Shown: piece after piece, positions 9,050 through 17,051 of the stretch
How positions within the stretch are numbered: position 1 is the stretch's first letter
How the letters are laid out: every line of letters begins with the position of its first letter
DNA from: JAJBWD01 sp041670885
Lineage (GTDB): Bacteria > Bacillota > Clostridia > Clostridiales > Clostridiaceae
Reading direction: 5' to 3'
Assembly: GCA_041670885.1 (NCBI GenBank)
Contig: JBAXYJ010000003.1
Coordinates: forward strand, 1 to 40,963
Length of the DNA stretch: 40,963 nucleotides
The notes under the pieces: model-generated
Seen by the model: only the letters and a program-made list of their open reading frames with translations
What the model was told of the DNA's origin: nothing
Databases searched by the model: none
Position numbers and translations under genes: made by a program

Positions 9050-10168
9050 ATGAATAAAAATAAGCCAAATATGAAATCCTTTGACTTCGTTTTATTTTCA
9101 GTGATTATAATACTGGTGGCTTTTGGAGTAATAATGGTTTTTAGTGCCAGTTCATATACCTGCGCTTTGGACCCAAATATAAATGACAGCATGTATTATT
9201 TGAAAAGACAGAGTCTATGGGCGCTCATCAGTTTATGTGCCATGATATACATGGTTAGATTTGATTATCATAAAATAAAAAAATATACCGGACTTCTTAT
9301 GGTATTAAGCTTTGGACTGCTGCTTCTCACCTTTGCATTTCCTGAGGTAAATGGTGCAAAAAGGTGGATAAGGCTTGGACCTTTGGGTAATTTTCAGCCT
9401 TCTGAGCTGGTTAAATATGTAGTAGTATTTTTCATGGCTAAAGGAATAGAAAATAAAGGAGACAGGATAAAAAAATTTTTCAGCGGAGTTGTACCTTACC
9501 TTATGATAGCAGGAATATATGCAGGCATAGTTTTAATCCAGAAAAACCTGAGCATTGCTGCTGTTATAATTATTATTACCTTAATCCTGTTATATATAGG
9601 AGGTATAAAACAGTTCCATTTTTGGGGAATATTAGTTCCATTTTTTGGAGCTGCCGGTGCCGCCGCTGCTATATTTGTACCTTACAGGATGAAAAGACTT
9701 ATGAATTTTATTAATCCCTGGGCTACAGCTAAAACAGAGGGTTATCAGCTGTGTCAGTCTCTTCTTGCTATAGGAACCGGAGGCATATGGGGAGTTGGGC
9801 TGGGCCAGTCCAGACAGAAAAGGTTTTTCCTGCCGGAGAGACATACAGATTTTATATTCTCAGTAACTGCTGAGGAACTTGGCCTTATTGGATGTACTGT
9901 CATAATATTATTATTTTTAGTATTTATTTGGAGAGGCATAGTTACAGCTATAAGAGCAAAGGATGTTTATGGAACTATTTTGGCTTCAGGTATAACATCA
10001 GTTATTGCTGTTCAGGCAATAATAAATATTGCAGTTGTATCAGGATCTTTCCCGGTAACCGGGGTTCCTCTTCCATTTATAAGTTATGGAGGTTCGTCAC
10101 TGCTTATTAATTTAATGGCTGCAGGGATTTTACTTAATATTTCAAGGCAGATAAATAAAAGTTTTTAA
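9050..10168 (+). CDS. spoVE: SEDS-family peptidoglycan glycosyltransferase (SpoVE/FtsW)
   Basis: Polytopic SEDS protein that polymerises lipid II glycan strands with a partner class B PBP, here most likely the SpoVD-type protein from the same operon. About ten membrane segments span 372 residues. Signature stretches are GAKRWIRLGPLGNFQPSEL, the loop GGIWGVGLGQSRQKRFFLPERHTDFIF, and GVPLPFISYGGSSL near the end. A strong GGAGGAAGG site precedes the ATG. SpoVE (cortex) and FtsW (division) cannot be separated by sequence alone; in clostridia the copy in this position is usually named SpoVE. murG, which normally follows, is missing. Confidence 0.93.
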   Translation: MNKNKPNMKSFDFVLFSVIIILVAFGVIMVFSASSYTCALDPNINDSMYYLKRQSLWALISLCAMIYMVRFDYHKIKKYTGLLMVLSFGLLLLTFAFPEVNGAKRWIRLGPLGNFQPSELVKYVVVFFMAKGIENKGDRIKKFFSGVVPYLMIAGIYAGIVLIQKNLSIAAVIIIITLILLYIGGIKQFHFWGILVPFFGAAGAAAAIFVPYRMKRLMNFINPWATAKTEGYQLCQSLLAIGTGGIWGVGLGQSRQKRFFLPERHTDFIFSVTAEELGLIGCTVIILLFLVFIWRGIVTAIRAKDVYGTILASGITSVIAVQAIINIAVVSGSFPVTGVPLPFISYGGSSLLINLMAAGILLNISRQINKSF

Positions 10169-10179
10169 TAGGGGATATT

Positions 10180-10938
10180 ATGAATGATAGAAAAGATAAT
10201 CAGCTTATTATAAAAAGAAGAAAGAAGAGAATTAGAAGAAGATTTTTTGTCTTCTCACTATTATTAATAATTACCTCAATAGCACTTGCTTTTAATCTTA
10301 AAACCTTTGATATAAAAGAAATATTTGTAAAAAATAACGTAAAAGTGACAAAAGATGATATAATTAATCTATCAGGTATAAGTATAGGAGATAATATTTT
10401 TTATGTGAGTTTTTATAAGAGTAAAAAGAATATATTGTCAAATCCTTATATAAAAACTGTGAAATTAAAAAGAAAGCTTCCAGGCAGCATTGAAATATCC
10501 GTAACTGAAAGAAATGAGGCTGTATATTTTCAAAAGGAAAACAGCTTTTATATACTCGATGAAACCGGTGTATTTCTTAAGAAAAGCAGCGAAGCTCCAG
10601 CATTACTTAAGATAAAAGGCATAGAAAACAAAGTATCCTATGAAAAAAATTCTATATTGTTTAAGGACAGCAGATATAAATATGCTATAGAAAAGTTTAG
10701 TATACTAGATTTTTCTTCTAAATATAATAAATATAAGTTTAAATCTGTAGATTTAAGCAGCCTGGTTAATATTAAATTATACATAAATAATATGGAAATA
10801 AGATTAGGCAGCGATGAGGATCTTTTAGACAAAGTTAATAAAGCCATAAGTATTATGTCTAAAGACGGTGTGTCTTTGGAGAAGGGTTATATTGATGTTA
10901 GTTTTAAGGGAATTCCGGTATTTTATATAGAAAAATAG
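10180..10938 (+). CDS. ftsQ: Cell division protein FtsQ/DivIB
   Basis: Bitopic protein of the divisome that links FtsL/DivIC with the septal synthase. The 252 residues comprise a very basic N-terminus (RRKKRIRRR), one membrane segment at about residues 26-43, and then a POTRA-like domain beginning FDIKEIFVKNNVKVTKDDII and containing the NPYIKTVKLKRKLPGSIEI pattern that is the best-conserved part of the family. It lies 11 bases after the SEDS gene with a GGGG-rich ribosome site. The extracytoplasmic part is divergent, as usual. Confidence 0.9.
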   Translation: MNDRKDNQLIIKRRKKRIRRRFFVFSLLLIITSIALAFNLKTFDIKEIFVKNNVKVTKDDIINLSGISIGDNIFYVSFYKSKKNILSNPYIKTVKLKRKLPGSIEISVTERNEAVYFQKENSFYILDETGVFLKKSSEAPALLKIKGIENKVSYEKNSILFKDSRYKYAIEKFSILDFSSKYNKYKFKSVDLSSLVNIKLYINNMEIRLGSDEDLLDKVNKAISIMSKDGVSLEKGYIDVSFKGIPVFYIEK

Positions 10939-10947
10939 GAGGAGTAT

Positions 10948-11667
10948 ATGAAAAGACTAAATGCCAGGGTATCTGTTATGGTTGTATGTATAATATTAAG
11001 CTTTATTTTAACAAGTCAGTTTAGAAATATATTAAACAAAAGTAAGTATTACGATACTACAGCTACTTCAGATATAACTGTTGAGCTGGAGAGCCTTAAG
11101 AGCCAAAAGGAAGCTCTTGAGAAAAGTGTAACTGAACTGCAGACAAAAATATCTCAATATGAAAAATCTTCTACAGAAAAAAATGGAAAAACTACACAGA
11201 TACTAGAAGAGCTTAATAATACAAGATTAGTAACGGGTCAGACAGATGTAAAAGGGCAAGGAGTAACAGTAACTCTGATTCCCAAAACCGGACTTCTGGG
11301 AACTCCCTCAGAAGAAGGAAGAATTAACGACAGAGATATAATTGTTATATTAAATGAATTAAGATTTGCAGGGGCAGAAGCAATAGCTGTTAATGATATA
11401 AGGATAACCGGCTATTCCGGAATTAGAAATTCAGGAAGTTATATTATGGTTAATAATGATGAAAGAGTTCTTCCAATGAAAAAGGTTGAAATAAAGGCTA
11501 TCGGTAAAAAAGAAGACTTGCAGTCATCTCTGGATATATTTCAGCAGGCTAATGATTTCACCGGCGTATTTGAAATGAAGGTGGAGCCCTCAGATGATAT
11601 AACTATTAATAGATACCTTAAATCATACAGCTTCCAATATGCAAAATCAGTTAATGAGGTGAAATAA
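10948..11667 (+). CDS. DUF881 family membrane-anchored protein, first copy
   Basis: Member of the DUF881 family (YlxW/YlxX in Bacillus), found next to divIB and sbp in many Firmicutes and of unknown biochemical role. It has 239 residues: one N-terminal membrane segment (about 8-27), a coiled coil around residues 45-90 (ELESLKSQKEALEKSVTEL), and a conserved globular part with NDRDIIVILNELRFAGAEAIAVNDIRI split by short variable loops. It starts after a GGAGG site 9 bases beyond ftsQ and is separated by one base from the next gene. A second, diverged copy lies at 12043, which suggests an old duplication around sbp. Confidence 0.88.
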   Translation: MKRLNARVSVMVVCIILSFILTSQFRNILNKSKYYDTTATSDITVELESLKSQKEALEKSVTELQTKISQYEKSSTEKNGKTTQILEELNNTRLVTGQTDVKGQGVTVTLIPKTGLLGTPSEEGRINDRDIIVILNELRFAGAEAIAVNDIRITGYSGIRNSGSYIMVNNDERVLPMKKVEIKAIGKKEDLQSSLDIFQQANDFTGVFEMKVEPSDDITINRYLKSYSFQYAKSVNEVK

Positions 11668-11668
11668 T

Positions 11669-12031
11669 ATGTATATAATATTTGGACTTTTGCTTGGGGT
11701 AGTATTAGGACTTGTTTTAAAAATTAATATTCCGGATCAATTCACATCATATGTTTCAATAGCTATTCTGGCATGCATAGATTCTGTATTTGGAGCGATA
11801 AGAGGTAATCTATATAAAAACTTCCAGGCTGATATATTTATATCCGGATTTTTTGGAAATGCAATACTTGCAGCAGCTCTCGCTTATTTAGGAGATAAGC
11901 TGGGAGTTCCAATATATCTGGCAGCAGTTTTAGTATTTGGAGGAAGAATATTTGATAACTTCGCAAATATAAGAAGAAAATTGCTGGAAAACTATAAAAG
12001 CAGTAAAGATAAAAATAGTGATACTGTATAA
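11669..12031 (+). CDS. sbp: Small basic protein Sbp, DUF1290
   Basis: Short membrane protein of the DUF1290 'small basic protein' family, conserved beside division genes and of unknown function. The 120 residues contain three or four hydrophobic segments. The middle is highly typical: YVSIAILACIDSVFGAIRG, then FISGFFGNAILAAALAYLGDKLG, and a basic tail. It lies between two DUF881 genes, with spacings of one and eleven bases, so the three products probably act together in the membrane; that is inference from gene order. Confidence 0.92.
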   Translation: MYIIFGLLLGVVLGLVLKINIPDQFTSYVSIAILACIDSVFGAIRGNLYKNFQADIFISGFFGNAILAAALAYLGDKLGVPIYLAAVLVFGGRIFDNFANIRRKLLENYKSSKDKNSDTV

Positions 12032-12042
12032 GGAGTGGTTAA

Positions 12043-12765
12043 ATGGTAAAAAATGATGCCAAGTACTTTATACTTATAGGCAGTATTGTTATAGGTACAT
12101 TAGTAAGCTCCAATATAGATACAAGTAATAAAAGAAACTTAAAAATACTAAATGCATCTCAATACAGAGAAGCAATAGATGAAAGATATTCTCTTAAAAA
12201 TGATATAGAGAGCTTGTCTGATAAATATTCTAAAGCTAAACTGAAGCTGGATAAATACAATGATGAAGATACTTCAAAAAGTGAGATTTTAAATGATATT
12301 CAAAAGGAACTGAATTTAAATAATAAGATAATGGGAACTACAGAGGTTACAGGCCCAGGCATTGAAATTAGGCTAAAGGATGCAATGGAAGAATATTTAG
12401 AAACTAACGATATATATAACTTGATTCATGATCAGGATATGATTCAAGTTATTAATGACATTAAAAATTCCGGAGCAGAAGCTATAGAAATAAATGGAAT
12501 AAGGATAATAGACAGAACAAAAATATACTGTAATGGTGTATTTTTAAGAATTAATGACGTATTAGTAGCGGCACCTTTTAACATATCTGTCATCGGCAAT
12601 AAGGACTCTATGAGAAAATATCTGCTCAGCGCTGATAATTATTTGGCTTATCTGCAGGTAAGAGGTATTTATGTATCAATTGATGATAAAGACAGCATTA
12701 AAATTCCAGCATACAAGGGAAATATAGACAGCAGCTATTTAGCGGATCCAACTGCAAAAAAATAA
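12043..12765 (+). CDS. DUF881 family membrane-anchored protein, second copy
   Basis: Second DUF881 protein, 240 residues: an N-terminal membrane segment, a coiled coil at about residues 45-80, and the conserved core IHDQDMIQVINDIKNSGAEAIEINGIRI, recognisably related to that of the gene at 10948 but quite diverged. It ends the uninterrupted part of the cluster. In Bacillus ftsA and ftsZ follow the equivalent genes; neither is found here, the next gene being yggS after 56 bases without an evident terminator or promoter. Confidence 0.88.
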   Translation: MVKNDAKYFILIGSIVIGTLVSSNIDTSNKRNLKILNASQYREAIDERYSLKNDIESLSDKYSKAKLKLDKYNDEDTSKSEILNDIQKELNLNNKIMGTTEVTGPGIEIRLKDAMEEYLETNDIYNLIHDQDMIQVINDIKNSGAEAIEINGIRIIDRTKIYCNGVFLRINDVLVAAPFNISVIGNKDSMRKYLLSADNYLAYLQVRGIYVSIDDKDSIKIPAYKGNIDSSYLADPTAKK

Positions 12766-12821
12766 GATAATTTAAAGGATTTTAGGCAAATAAGCAGAAT
12801 ATATTAAGGAGAGCGGTAAAT

Positions 12822-13490
12822 TTGTCCATACTCAAGAATATTAATAAAATTTTAGGTGAAATACCAGAAGAGATAAAGCTAGTAGCCGTTTCAAAAACCA
12901 GATCCATTGAAGAAATAAAAGAAGTTTATGACTTTGGCATAAGGGATTTTGGGGAAAATAAGGTTCAAGAAATGATTTTAAAGGAAGAAAAATTAAACAA
13001 GGATATAAAATGGCATTTAATAGGTCATCTTCAAAGAAATAAGGTTAAATACATAGTTGGTAAAGTTTATTTAATACATTCGCTGGATAATATAAATCTT
13101 TTAAGGGAGATAGAAAAAGAATATAAAAAACAAAATTTAACAGCTAATTCTCTAATTGAAATAAACATTGGCAGAGAAGAAAGCAAAACCGGTATTCTTG
13201 CTGAAAACCTGGATGAATTAATTTTTGAAATCGAAAAGTGTGAAAATGTTAAGATTTTAGGATTAATGGCGATAATACCTAGGGGAGATGAAATAGCTTG
13301 TTTAAACTATTTTAAAAAAGTAAAGGAATTATATGACAGGCTTTCAAAAATAAAATATAAAAACATCAGCATGAAAATTCTTTCAATGGGCATGACTTCG
13401 GATTATAAATATGCTGTAAGAGAAGGCTCAAACATGGTAAGAATAGGTGAAGGCATTTTTGGAAAAAGAAATTATAATAGGGAGGGTTAA
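12822..13490 (+). CDS. yggS: PLP homeostasis protein YggS/YlmE
   Basis: Pyridoxal 5'-phosphate-binding protein of the YBL036c/PROSC family that buffers intracellular PLP; no catalytic reaction is established. The PLP lysine lies in KLVAVSKTRSIEEI near residue 26. Other typical parts are DFGENKVQE, WHLIGHLQRNKVKY, IGREESKTG and LSMGMTSDYKYAVREGSNMVRIGEGIFG. The start is TTG, with AAGGAGAG 8 bases before it. Length 222 is slightly short but complete. It heads the yggS-sepF-ylmG-ylmH-divIVA group, a standard Gram-positive arrangement. Confidence 0.95.
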   Translation: MSILKNINKILGEIPEEIKLVAVSKTRSIEEIKEVYDFGIRDFGENKVQEMILKEEKLNKDIKWHLIGHLQRNKVKYIVGKVYLIHSLDNINLLREIEKEYKKQNLTANSLIEINIGREESKTGILAENLDELIFEIEKCENVKILGLMAIIPRGDEIACLNYFKKVKELYDRLSKIKYKNISMKILSMGMTSDYKYAVREGSNMVRIGEGIFGKRNYNREG

Positions 13491-13491
13491 A

Positions 13492-13962
13492 ATGGCTGGA
13501 AAAGGCATAAAAAGAGTATTAGAATTCATAGGACTTGAGGATGATAGTGAAAATAATGAAATGGAGGAATATACTGAGGAATTAGATAATGAGTATTCTA
13601 ATCAGCAGGGGTCAGAGGAGGAGACTCCATTTCAAAGAAAAAGAGGGAATAATAAAGTGCTTAATATTCACACAAACAGCTTAGCAAAGGTTGTAATAGT
13701 TAAGCCAACAGAATATGAGGAAGCAACTAATATTTGTGATAATTTAAGAAATAGAAAGATAATAGTAGTCAATACAAATTCACTGGAGCAAAAAGTTGCT
13801 CAAAGACTCCTTGATTTTATTGGAGGAGCCTGCTATGCATTATCTGGAGATCTGCAGGAAATAGAAAATGGCATATATATACTATCCCCATCTAATGTAG
13901 AAGTGTCCAGTGATTTAAAAAACGAACTGTCTAACAAAGGAATATTTAATTGGAATAAATAA
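13492..13962 (+). CDS. sepF: Cell division protein SepF
   Basis: Bends and aligns FtsZ filaments and anchors them to the membrane. The start is the ATG at 13492, placed by GGAGG at 13481-13485; an upstream in-frame ATG inside yggS has no such site. The 156 residues begin with an amphipathic, membrane-binding helix (MAGKGIKRVLEFIGL), then an acidic linker, then the conserved SepF core with VVIVKPTEYEEATNICDNLR and RLLDFIGGACYALSG. It follows yggS by one base. Its presence without ftsA nearby is normal in clostridia. Confidence 0.95.
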   Translation: MAGKGIKRVLEFIGLEDDSENNEMEEYTEELDNEYSNQQGSEEETPFQRKRGNNKVLNIHTNSLAKVVIVKPTEYEEATNICDNLRNRKIIVVNTNSLEQKVAQRLLDFIGGACYALSGDLQEIENGIYILSPSNVEVSSDLKNELSNKGIFNWNK

Positions 13963-13997
13963 GAAATTGCAAATTCAATTTTCGTAAGGGTGATTTA

Positions 13998-14261
13998 ATG
14001 AATACATTTTTATATAACATAATAGACAAACTTTTTAACATTATTCAGATTTCTATTTTTATCGAATGCATATTATCCTGGATGCCAAATATTAGAGAAA
14101 ATACTGTGACAGATTTATTACATAAAATAAATGAACCATTTCTTAAACCTGGCAGATACCTTCAGGATAAATTACTTCCTAACCTTATGGTAGATTTTTC
14201 ACCCATAATTGCACTGTTTATAATCTCATTTATAAGACGTATAATATTTGCCATATTGTAA
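13998..14261 (+). CDS. ylmG: YggT/YlmG family membrane protein
   Basis: Small membrane protein of 87 residues with two hydrophobic segments, matching the YggT family by the pattern IFIECILSWMPN, then NEPFLKPGRYL and MVDFSPIIALFIISFIRRII. Its molecular role is not established; it is consistently found between sepF and ylmH and has been linked to division and to membrane organisation. The ribosome site is AAGGGTGA before the ATG. The stop codon overlaps the ylmH start as TAATG. Confidence 0.93.
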   Translation: MNTFLYNIIDKLFNIIQISIFIECILSWMPNIRENTVTDLLHKINEPFLKPGRYLQDKLLPNLMVDFSPIIALFIISFIRRIIFAIL

Positions 14262-15025
14262 TGGATAGAGATAGTTTTTTTAATATGTTTACAAAAACGG
14301 ATGAAACAGATCTTTATAGTATATATAATGATATAATATCAGCTGAAAGTAATAATTATCCTGCTGTATCAAAAGATTTTCTGACACCTAATGTTTGGAA
14401 AACTATTATAGAATGTAAAAAACAGCTGAATATAAATGTTAGAACCTATGGGGTATTTGAAGAATCAGAGAGAAGAACTTTAATATTTAATTCCAAGGGA
14501 AACTTTGGAGTTAAATTAGTAAAAATTGAAAACAATAATAAGTTTATCTCCTTGTCTCATAGGGATTATTTAGGAGGAGTTTTATCTTTAGGTATAAAAA
14601 GACAGAAACTTGGAGATTTTATATTGAAGGATAATGTATGTTATTTTCCCTGCAAAGAAGAGATAGCTGAATATTTATCAGATAATATTAAAACCATAGG
14701 AAATACAAAGGTTAAAGTCAGCTTAATTGATAAGGAAGCTGTTAACTTACTCATCATTGATTATGATGACATAGCAATTGAAGTTCCATCCCTTCGGCTT
14801 GATTCCATAGTTTCTGAAATCACAAAATCATCCAGAAACGAAGGCGTTAACCTTATAAAAAGGGGATTTGTTTTTTATAATTATTCTGAAGCTGATGATA
14901 AAAGCAGGATGATCAGTTTAAATTCTGTTATAACAATAAGAGGCTATGGTAAGTATAAGATAGAAGATGAAATAGGAAAAACAAAAAAAGGAAATATAAA
15001 AATTTATATAAAAAAATATAAATAG
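14261..15025 (+). CDS. ylmH: S4-domain RNA-binding protein YlmH
   Basis: RNA-binding protein of 254 residues whose C-terminal S4 domain (about residues 180-245, beginning VPSLRLDSIVSEITKSSR) binds rRNA or tRNA. YlmH homologues in Firmicutes take part in ribosome-associated quality control with RqcH, which is also encoded in this window at 22372-24063. The N-terminal part has the family's FVSLSHRDYLGGVLSLGIKRQKLGDF-like block (written here as ISLSHRDYLGGVLSLG). The start overlaps the ylmG stop by one base. Confidence 0.92.
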   Translation: MDRDSFFNMFTKTDETDLYSIYNDIISAESNNYPAVSKDFLTPNVWKTIIECKKQLNINVRTYGVFEESERRTLIFNSKGNFGVKLVKIENNNKFISLSHRDYLGGVLSLGIKRQKLGDFILKDNVCYFPCKEEIAEYLSDNIKTIGNTKVKVSLIDKEAVNLLIIDYDDIAIEVPSLRLDSIVSEITKSSRNEGVNLIKRGFVFYNYSEADDKSRMISLNSVITIRGYGKYKIEDEIGKTKKGNIKIYIKKYK

Positions 15026-15035
15026 GGGTGGTAAA

Positions 15036-15614
15036 ATGAGAATAACATCTATGGATATCAGTAATAAGGAATTCAAAAAATCTATGCGTGGTTATAATTC
15101 TGACGAGGTAGAAGACTTTTTAGATAAAATCGCTGAGGATTATGAAGAAATGTATAAAGAAAATACTTCATTAAGAGAGAAATTTGCTCTTTTAAATGAG
15201 AAACTGGATCATTATAAGGATATTGAAAATACAATTCAAAATACACTTCTTCTTGCTCAAAATACATCAGAGCAGACTAGGAAAACTGCAAATGATGAAG
15301 CAGAAAGCATAATCAGAAGGGCTAATGATGAAAGCCAAAGGATAATCGAAAAGGCTAATAATCAGGTAGTAAAAGTAAATGATGATTTTCAGAATACAAA
15401 AAGTGACTTTTCTAAATTTGTAGCTAAATATAGGAATTTTATGAAAACACAAATGGATATGTTTTCTGATATGGAATCAGATTTTGTTAAATCATATAAT
15501 TTGGTTTCCTACAAGGTAGAAGAAGTTAAAGAAAAGGGAATAGTTACAGAAGAAAAAGAGGAAGAAACAGTTAAAGAAGAGGATTTAAATAACGTTAAGA
15601 ATTTCTATGTTTAG
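15036..15614 (+). CDS. divIVA: Cell division initiation protein DivIVA
   Basis: Coiled-coil protein that recognises negatively curved membrane at poles and septa. The N-terminal lipid-binding domain reads ITSMDISNKEFKKSMRGYNS and is followed by DEVEDFLDKIAEDYEEMY, nearly diagnostic. Long coiled coils occupy about residues 30-150 of 192, and the acidic tail is variable. It lies 10 bases after ylmH with a GGGGTGG ribosome site and closes the sepF group. No clear terminator follows; the next 38 bases hold a hairpin that overlaps the next gene's ribosome site. Confidence 0.95.
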   Translation: MRITSMDISNKEFKKSMRGYNSDEVEDFLDKIAEDYEEMYKENTSLREKFALLNEKLDHYKDIENTIQNTLLLAQNTSEQTRKTANDEAESIIRRANDESQRIIEKANNQVVKVNDDFQNTKSDFSKFVAKYRNFMKTQMDMFSDMESDFVKSYNLVSYKVEEVKEKGIVTEEKEEETVKEEDLNNVKNFYV

Positions 15615-15621
15615 TTAAAAA

Positions 15622-15646
15622 ACCTGTATAAGGATTTATAATAGGT
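15622..15646 (+). promoter_or_regulatory. Hairpin overlapping the DAHP synthase ribosome site
   Basis: ACCTG and TATAA (15622-15631) can pair with TTATA and TAGGT (15636-15646, one bulged A) across a 4-base GGAT loop, about 10 bp in all. The 3' arm contains the AGGT of the ribosome binding site AGGTGA (15643-15648). Folding would therefore hide the site of the gene starting at 15653. It has no T tract, so it is not a terminator. Function is inferred. Confidence 0.45.
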
Positions 15647-15652
15647 GAAAAT

Positions 15653-16438
15653 ATGGATAATTTAGCATCTCTTAAAAATATGAAATTTAATATTAATGTA
15701 ATGGAAAAAGATTTTTTAAAGGATAGCCCTGTAATTATTGCGGGACCTTGTTCTGTAGAAGGATATAAAGTATATAGAGATGTTGCTCTTAAAGTAAAGG
15801 AAGCAGGAGCGAATGCTCTTCGCGGCGGTGCCTTTAAACCAAGAACCTCCCCCTTCGAATTTCAAGGATTGGCGTTTGAAGGGCTTAAGATAATAAAAGA
15901 GGTTAAAGAAGAGGTAGGTCTTCCTGTAGTTTCTGAGCTTTTAGATCCCAGAGATGTAGAGATGGCAGTAGGTTCCATCGATATTATCCAAATAGGCTCC
16001 AGAAATATGTATAATTATTCCCTGCTGAAAGAAGCTGCTAAAACTAATCTTCCTATTATGATAAAAAGAGGGATGGCAGCCAGTCTTAAAGAGTGGCTTT
16101 ATGCTGCTATGTATATAATAGAAGGCGGAAACAGAAGTGTCATGCTTTGTGAAAGAGGAATAAGAACTTTTGAAAACAGTACAAGAAACACCTTAGATTT
16201 AAATTCTGTAGCTCTTATAAGCCATAAGTACAAAATACCGGTAATAGTTGATCCAAGTCACGGAACCGGAAACAGAGACTTAGTCTATAATATGTCTTTA
16301 GCTTCTATTTTTGCCGGTGCTTCAGGGCTTATGATTGAAACCCACACTGATCCTAATGCTTCAATTTCTGATAAAGAACAGACTATAAGTATTGAAAAAC
16401 TGAAATCAATAATTAATAAAGTAAACAGTTTAAAATAA
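15653..16438 (+). CDS. aroF: 3-deoxy-7-phosphoheptulonate (DAHP) synthase, core-only form
   Basis: First enzyme of the shikimate pathway: phosphoenolpyruvate plus erythrose 4-phosphate give DAHP. Motifs are GPCSVE (residues 31-36, metal-ligand C33), RGGAFKPRTSPFEFQG near 58-73, IGSRNM, IKRGMAAS, DPSHGTGNR near 199-207 and ETHTDPNASISDKEQ. It belongs to the type I-beta (AroF/KdsA-like) group. At 261 residues it lacks the N-terminal ferredoxin-like or chorismate mutase regulatory domain found in the 340-360-residue relatives, and matches the core-only archaeal size, so feedback inhibition through such a domain is unlikely. The neighbours are not aromatic genes. Confidence 0.9.
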   Translation: MDNLASLKNMKFNINVMEKDFLKDSPVIIAGPCSVEGYKVYRDVALKVKEAGANALRGGAFKPRTSPFEFQGLAFEGLKIIKEVKEEVGLPVVSELLDPRDVEMAVGSIDIIQIGSRNMYNYSLLKEAAKTNLPIMIKRGMAASLKEWLYAAMYIIEGGNRSVMLCERGIRTFENSTRNTLDLNSVALISHKYKIPVIVDPSHGTGNRDLVYNMSLASIFAGASGLMIETHTDPNASISDKEQTISIEKLKSIINKVNSLK

Positions 16439-16525
16439 TGTAATAATATTTTTGCCTTTTGAAACAATATATATATGGAATTGCATAACACTTATACATT
16501 TCTAAAATATGAGGAGGGTAAAGAT

Positions 16526-17035
16526 ATGGATAGAGACATAAACTATTTCAAAGATAAGCTTTTAAAAGAAAAAGAAAAGCTAATATCAATAATTTACCGT
16601 TTAGAAGAAGGTAAAGATAATGAGTTTTCCTCAGAGCTTTCTCTTTATGACAATCATACAGGAGATGCAGGCTCTGAACTTTTTGATAAAGAAAGAAATT
16701 TAGCATTAAAGAGAAATGAATATAAAATATTTGATGAGATAAATAAATCTCTGGAAAAAATCAATAATGGCAGTTATGGTATCTGTGATTCATGCAGCGG
16801 AGAGATAAATGATGAGAGACTTGATTTTATCCCCTATACCAAATACTGTGTCACCTGCCAAAAGGAAATTGATAAAAAAAGAGAAAGAACAATGGAAGAC
16901 AGACCTCAGGAGGAGAATGTAATAGCTCCTAATTTTAACTATGATTATGATGAGTTTTATTCTGATGATGTAAGCTATACAGAGGATATAGAAAAAATAA
17001 GCAATGAGGACTATAAACGAGGTCTTCCGGATTAA
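16526..17035 (+). CDS. yteA: DksA/TraR C4-type zinc finger protein, YteA family
   Basis: Small protein of the DksA/TraR superfamily; the Bacillus YteA group is of unknown role, possibly RNA polymerase binding. The start is the ATG at 16526, set by GAGGAGGG at 16511-16518; the ATG at 16475 has no ribosome site. The 169 residues contain a coiled-coil N-terminal part, the YteA-type block DNHTGDAGSELFDKERNLALK, and a zinc finger CDSC...CVTC. The tail is acidic. It lies just ahead of lspA, an order common in clostridia. Confidence 0.88.
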   Translation: MDRDINYFKDKLLKEKEKLISIIYRLEEGKDNEFSSELSLYDNHTGDAGSELFDKERNLALKRNEYKIFDEINKSLEKINNGSYGICDSCSGEINDERLDFIPYTKYCVTCQKEIDKKRERTMEDRPQEENVIAPNFNYDYDEFYSDDVSYTEDIEKISNEDYKRGLPD

Positions 17036-17051
17036 CCTTAGGGGGATGGGA

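Noticed and set aside
9892..10110. Alternative-frame open reading frame of 72 codons inside the SEDS gene
   Set aside because: Composition rich in Tyr, Cys and Ser is typical of a frame-shifted reading of membrane protein codons; the SEDS frame is clearly the real one.
15611..15642. Possible promoter TTAAAA / TATAAT just before the DAHP synthase gene
   Set aside because: The -10 would end only 10 bases before the ATG, giving an almost leaderless RNA that loses the visible ribosome site; the bases are better explained as arms of a hairpin.
16459..16510. Promoter ahead of the YteA-like gene (TTGCAT-16-TAAAAT)
   Set aside because: The -10 is so close to the ribosome site that the transcript would hardly include it; the TTGAAA further upstream has no matching -10 at a proper distance.
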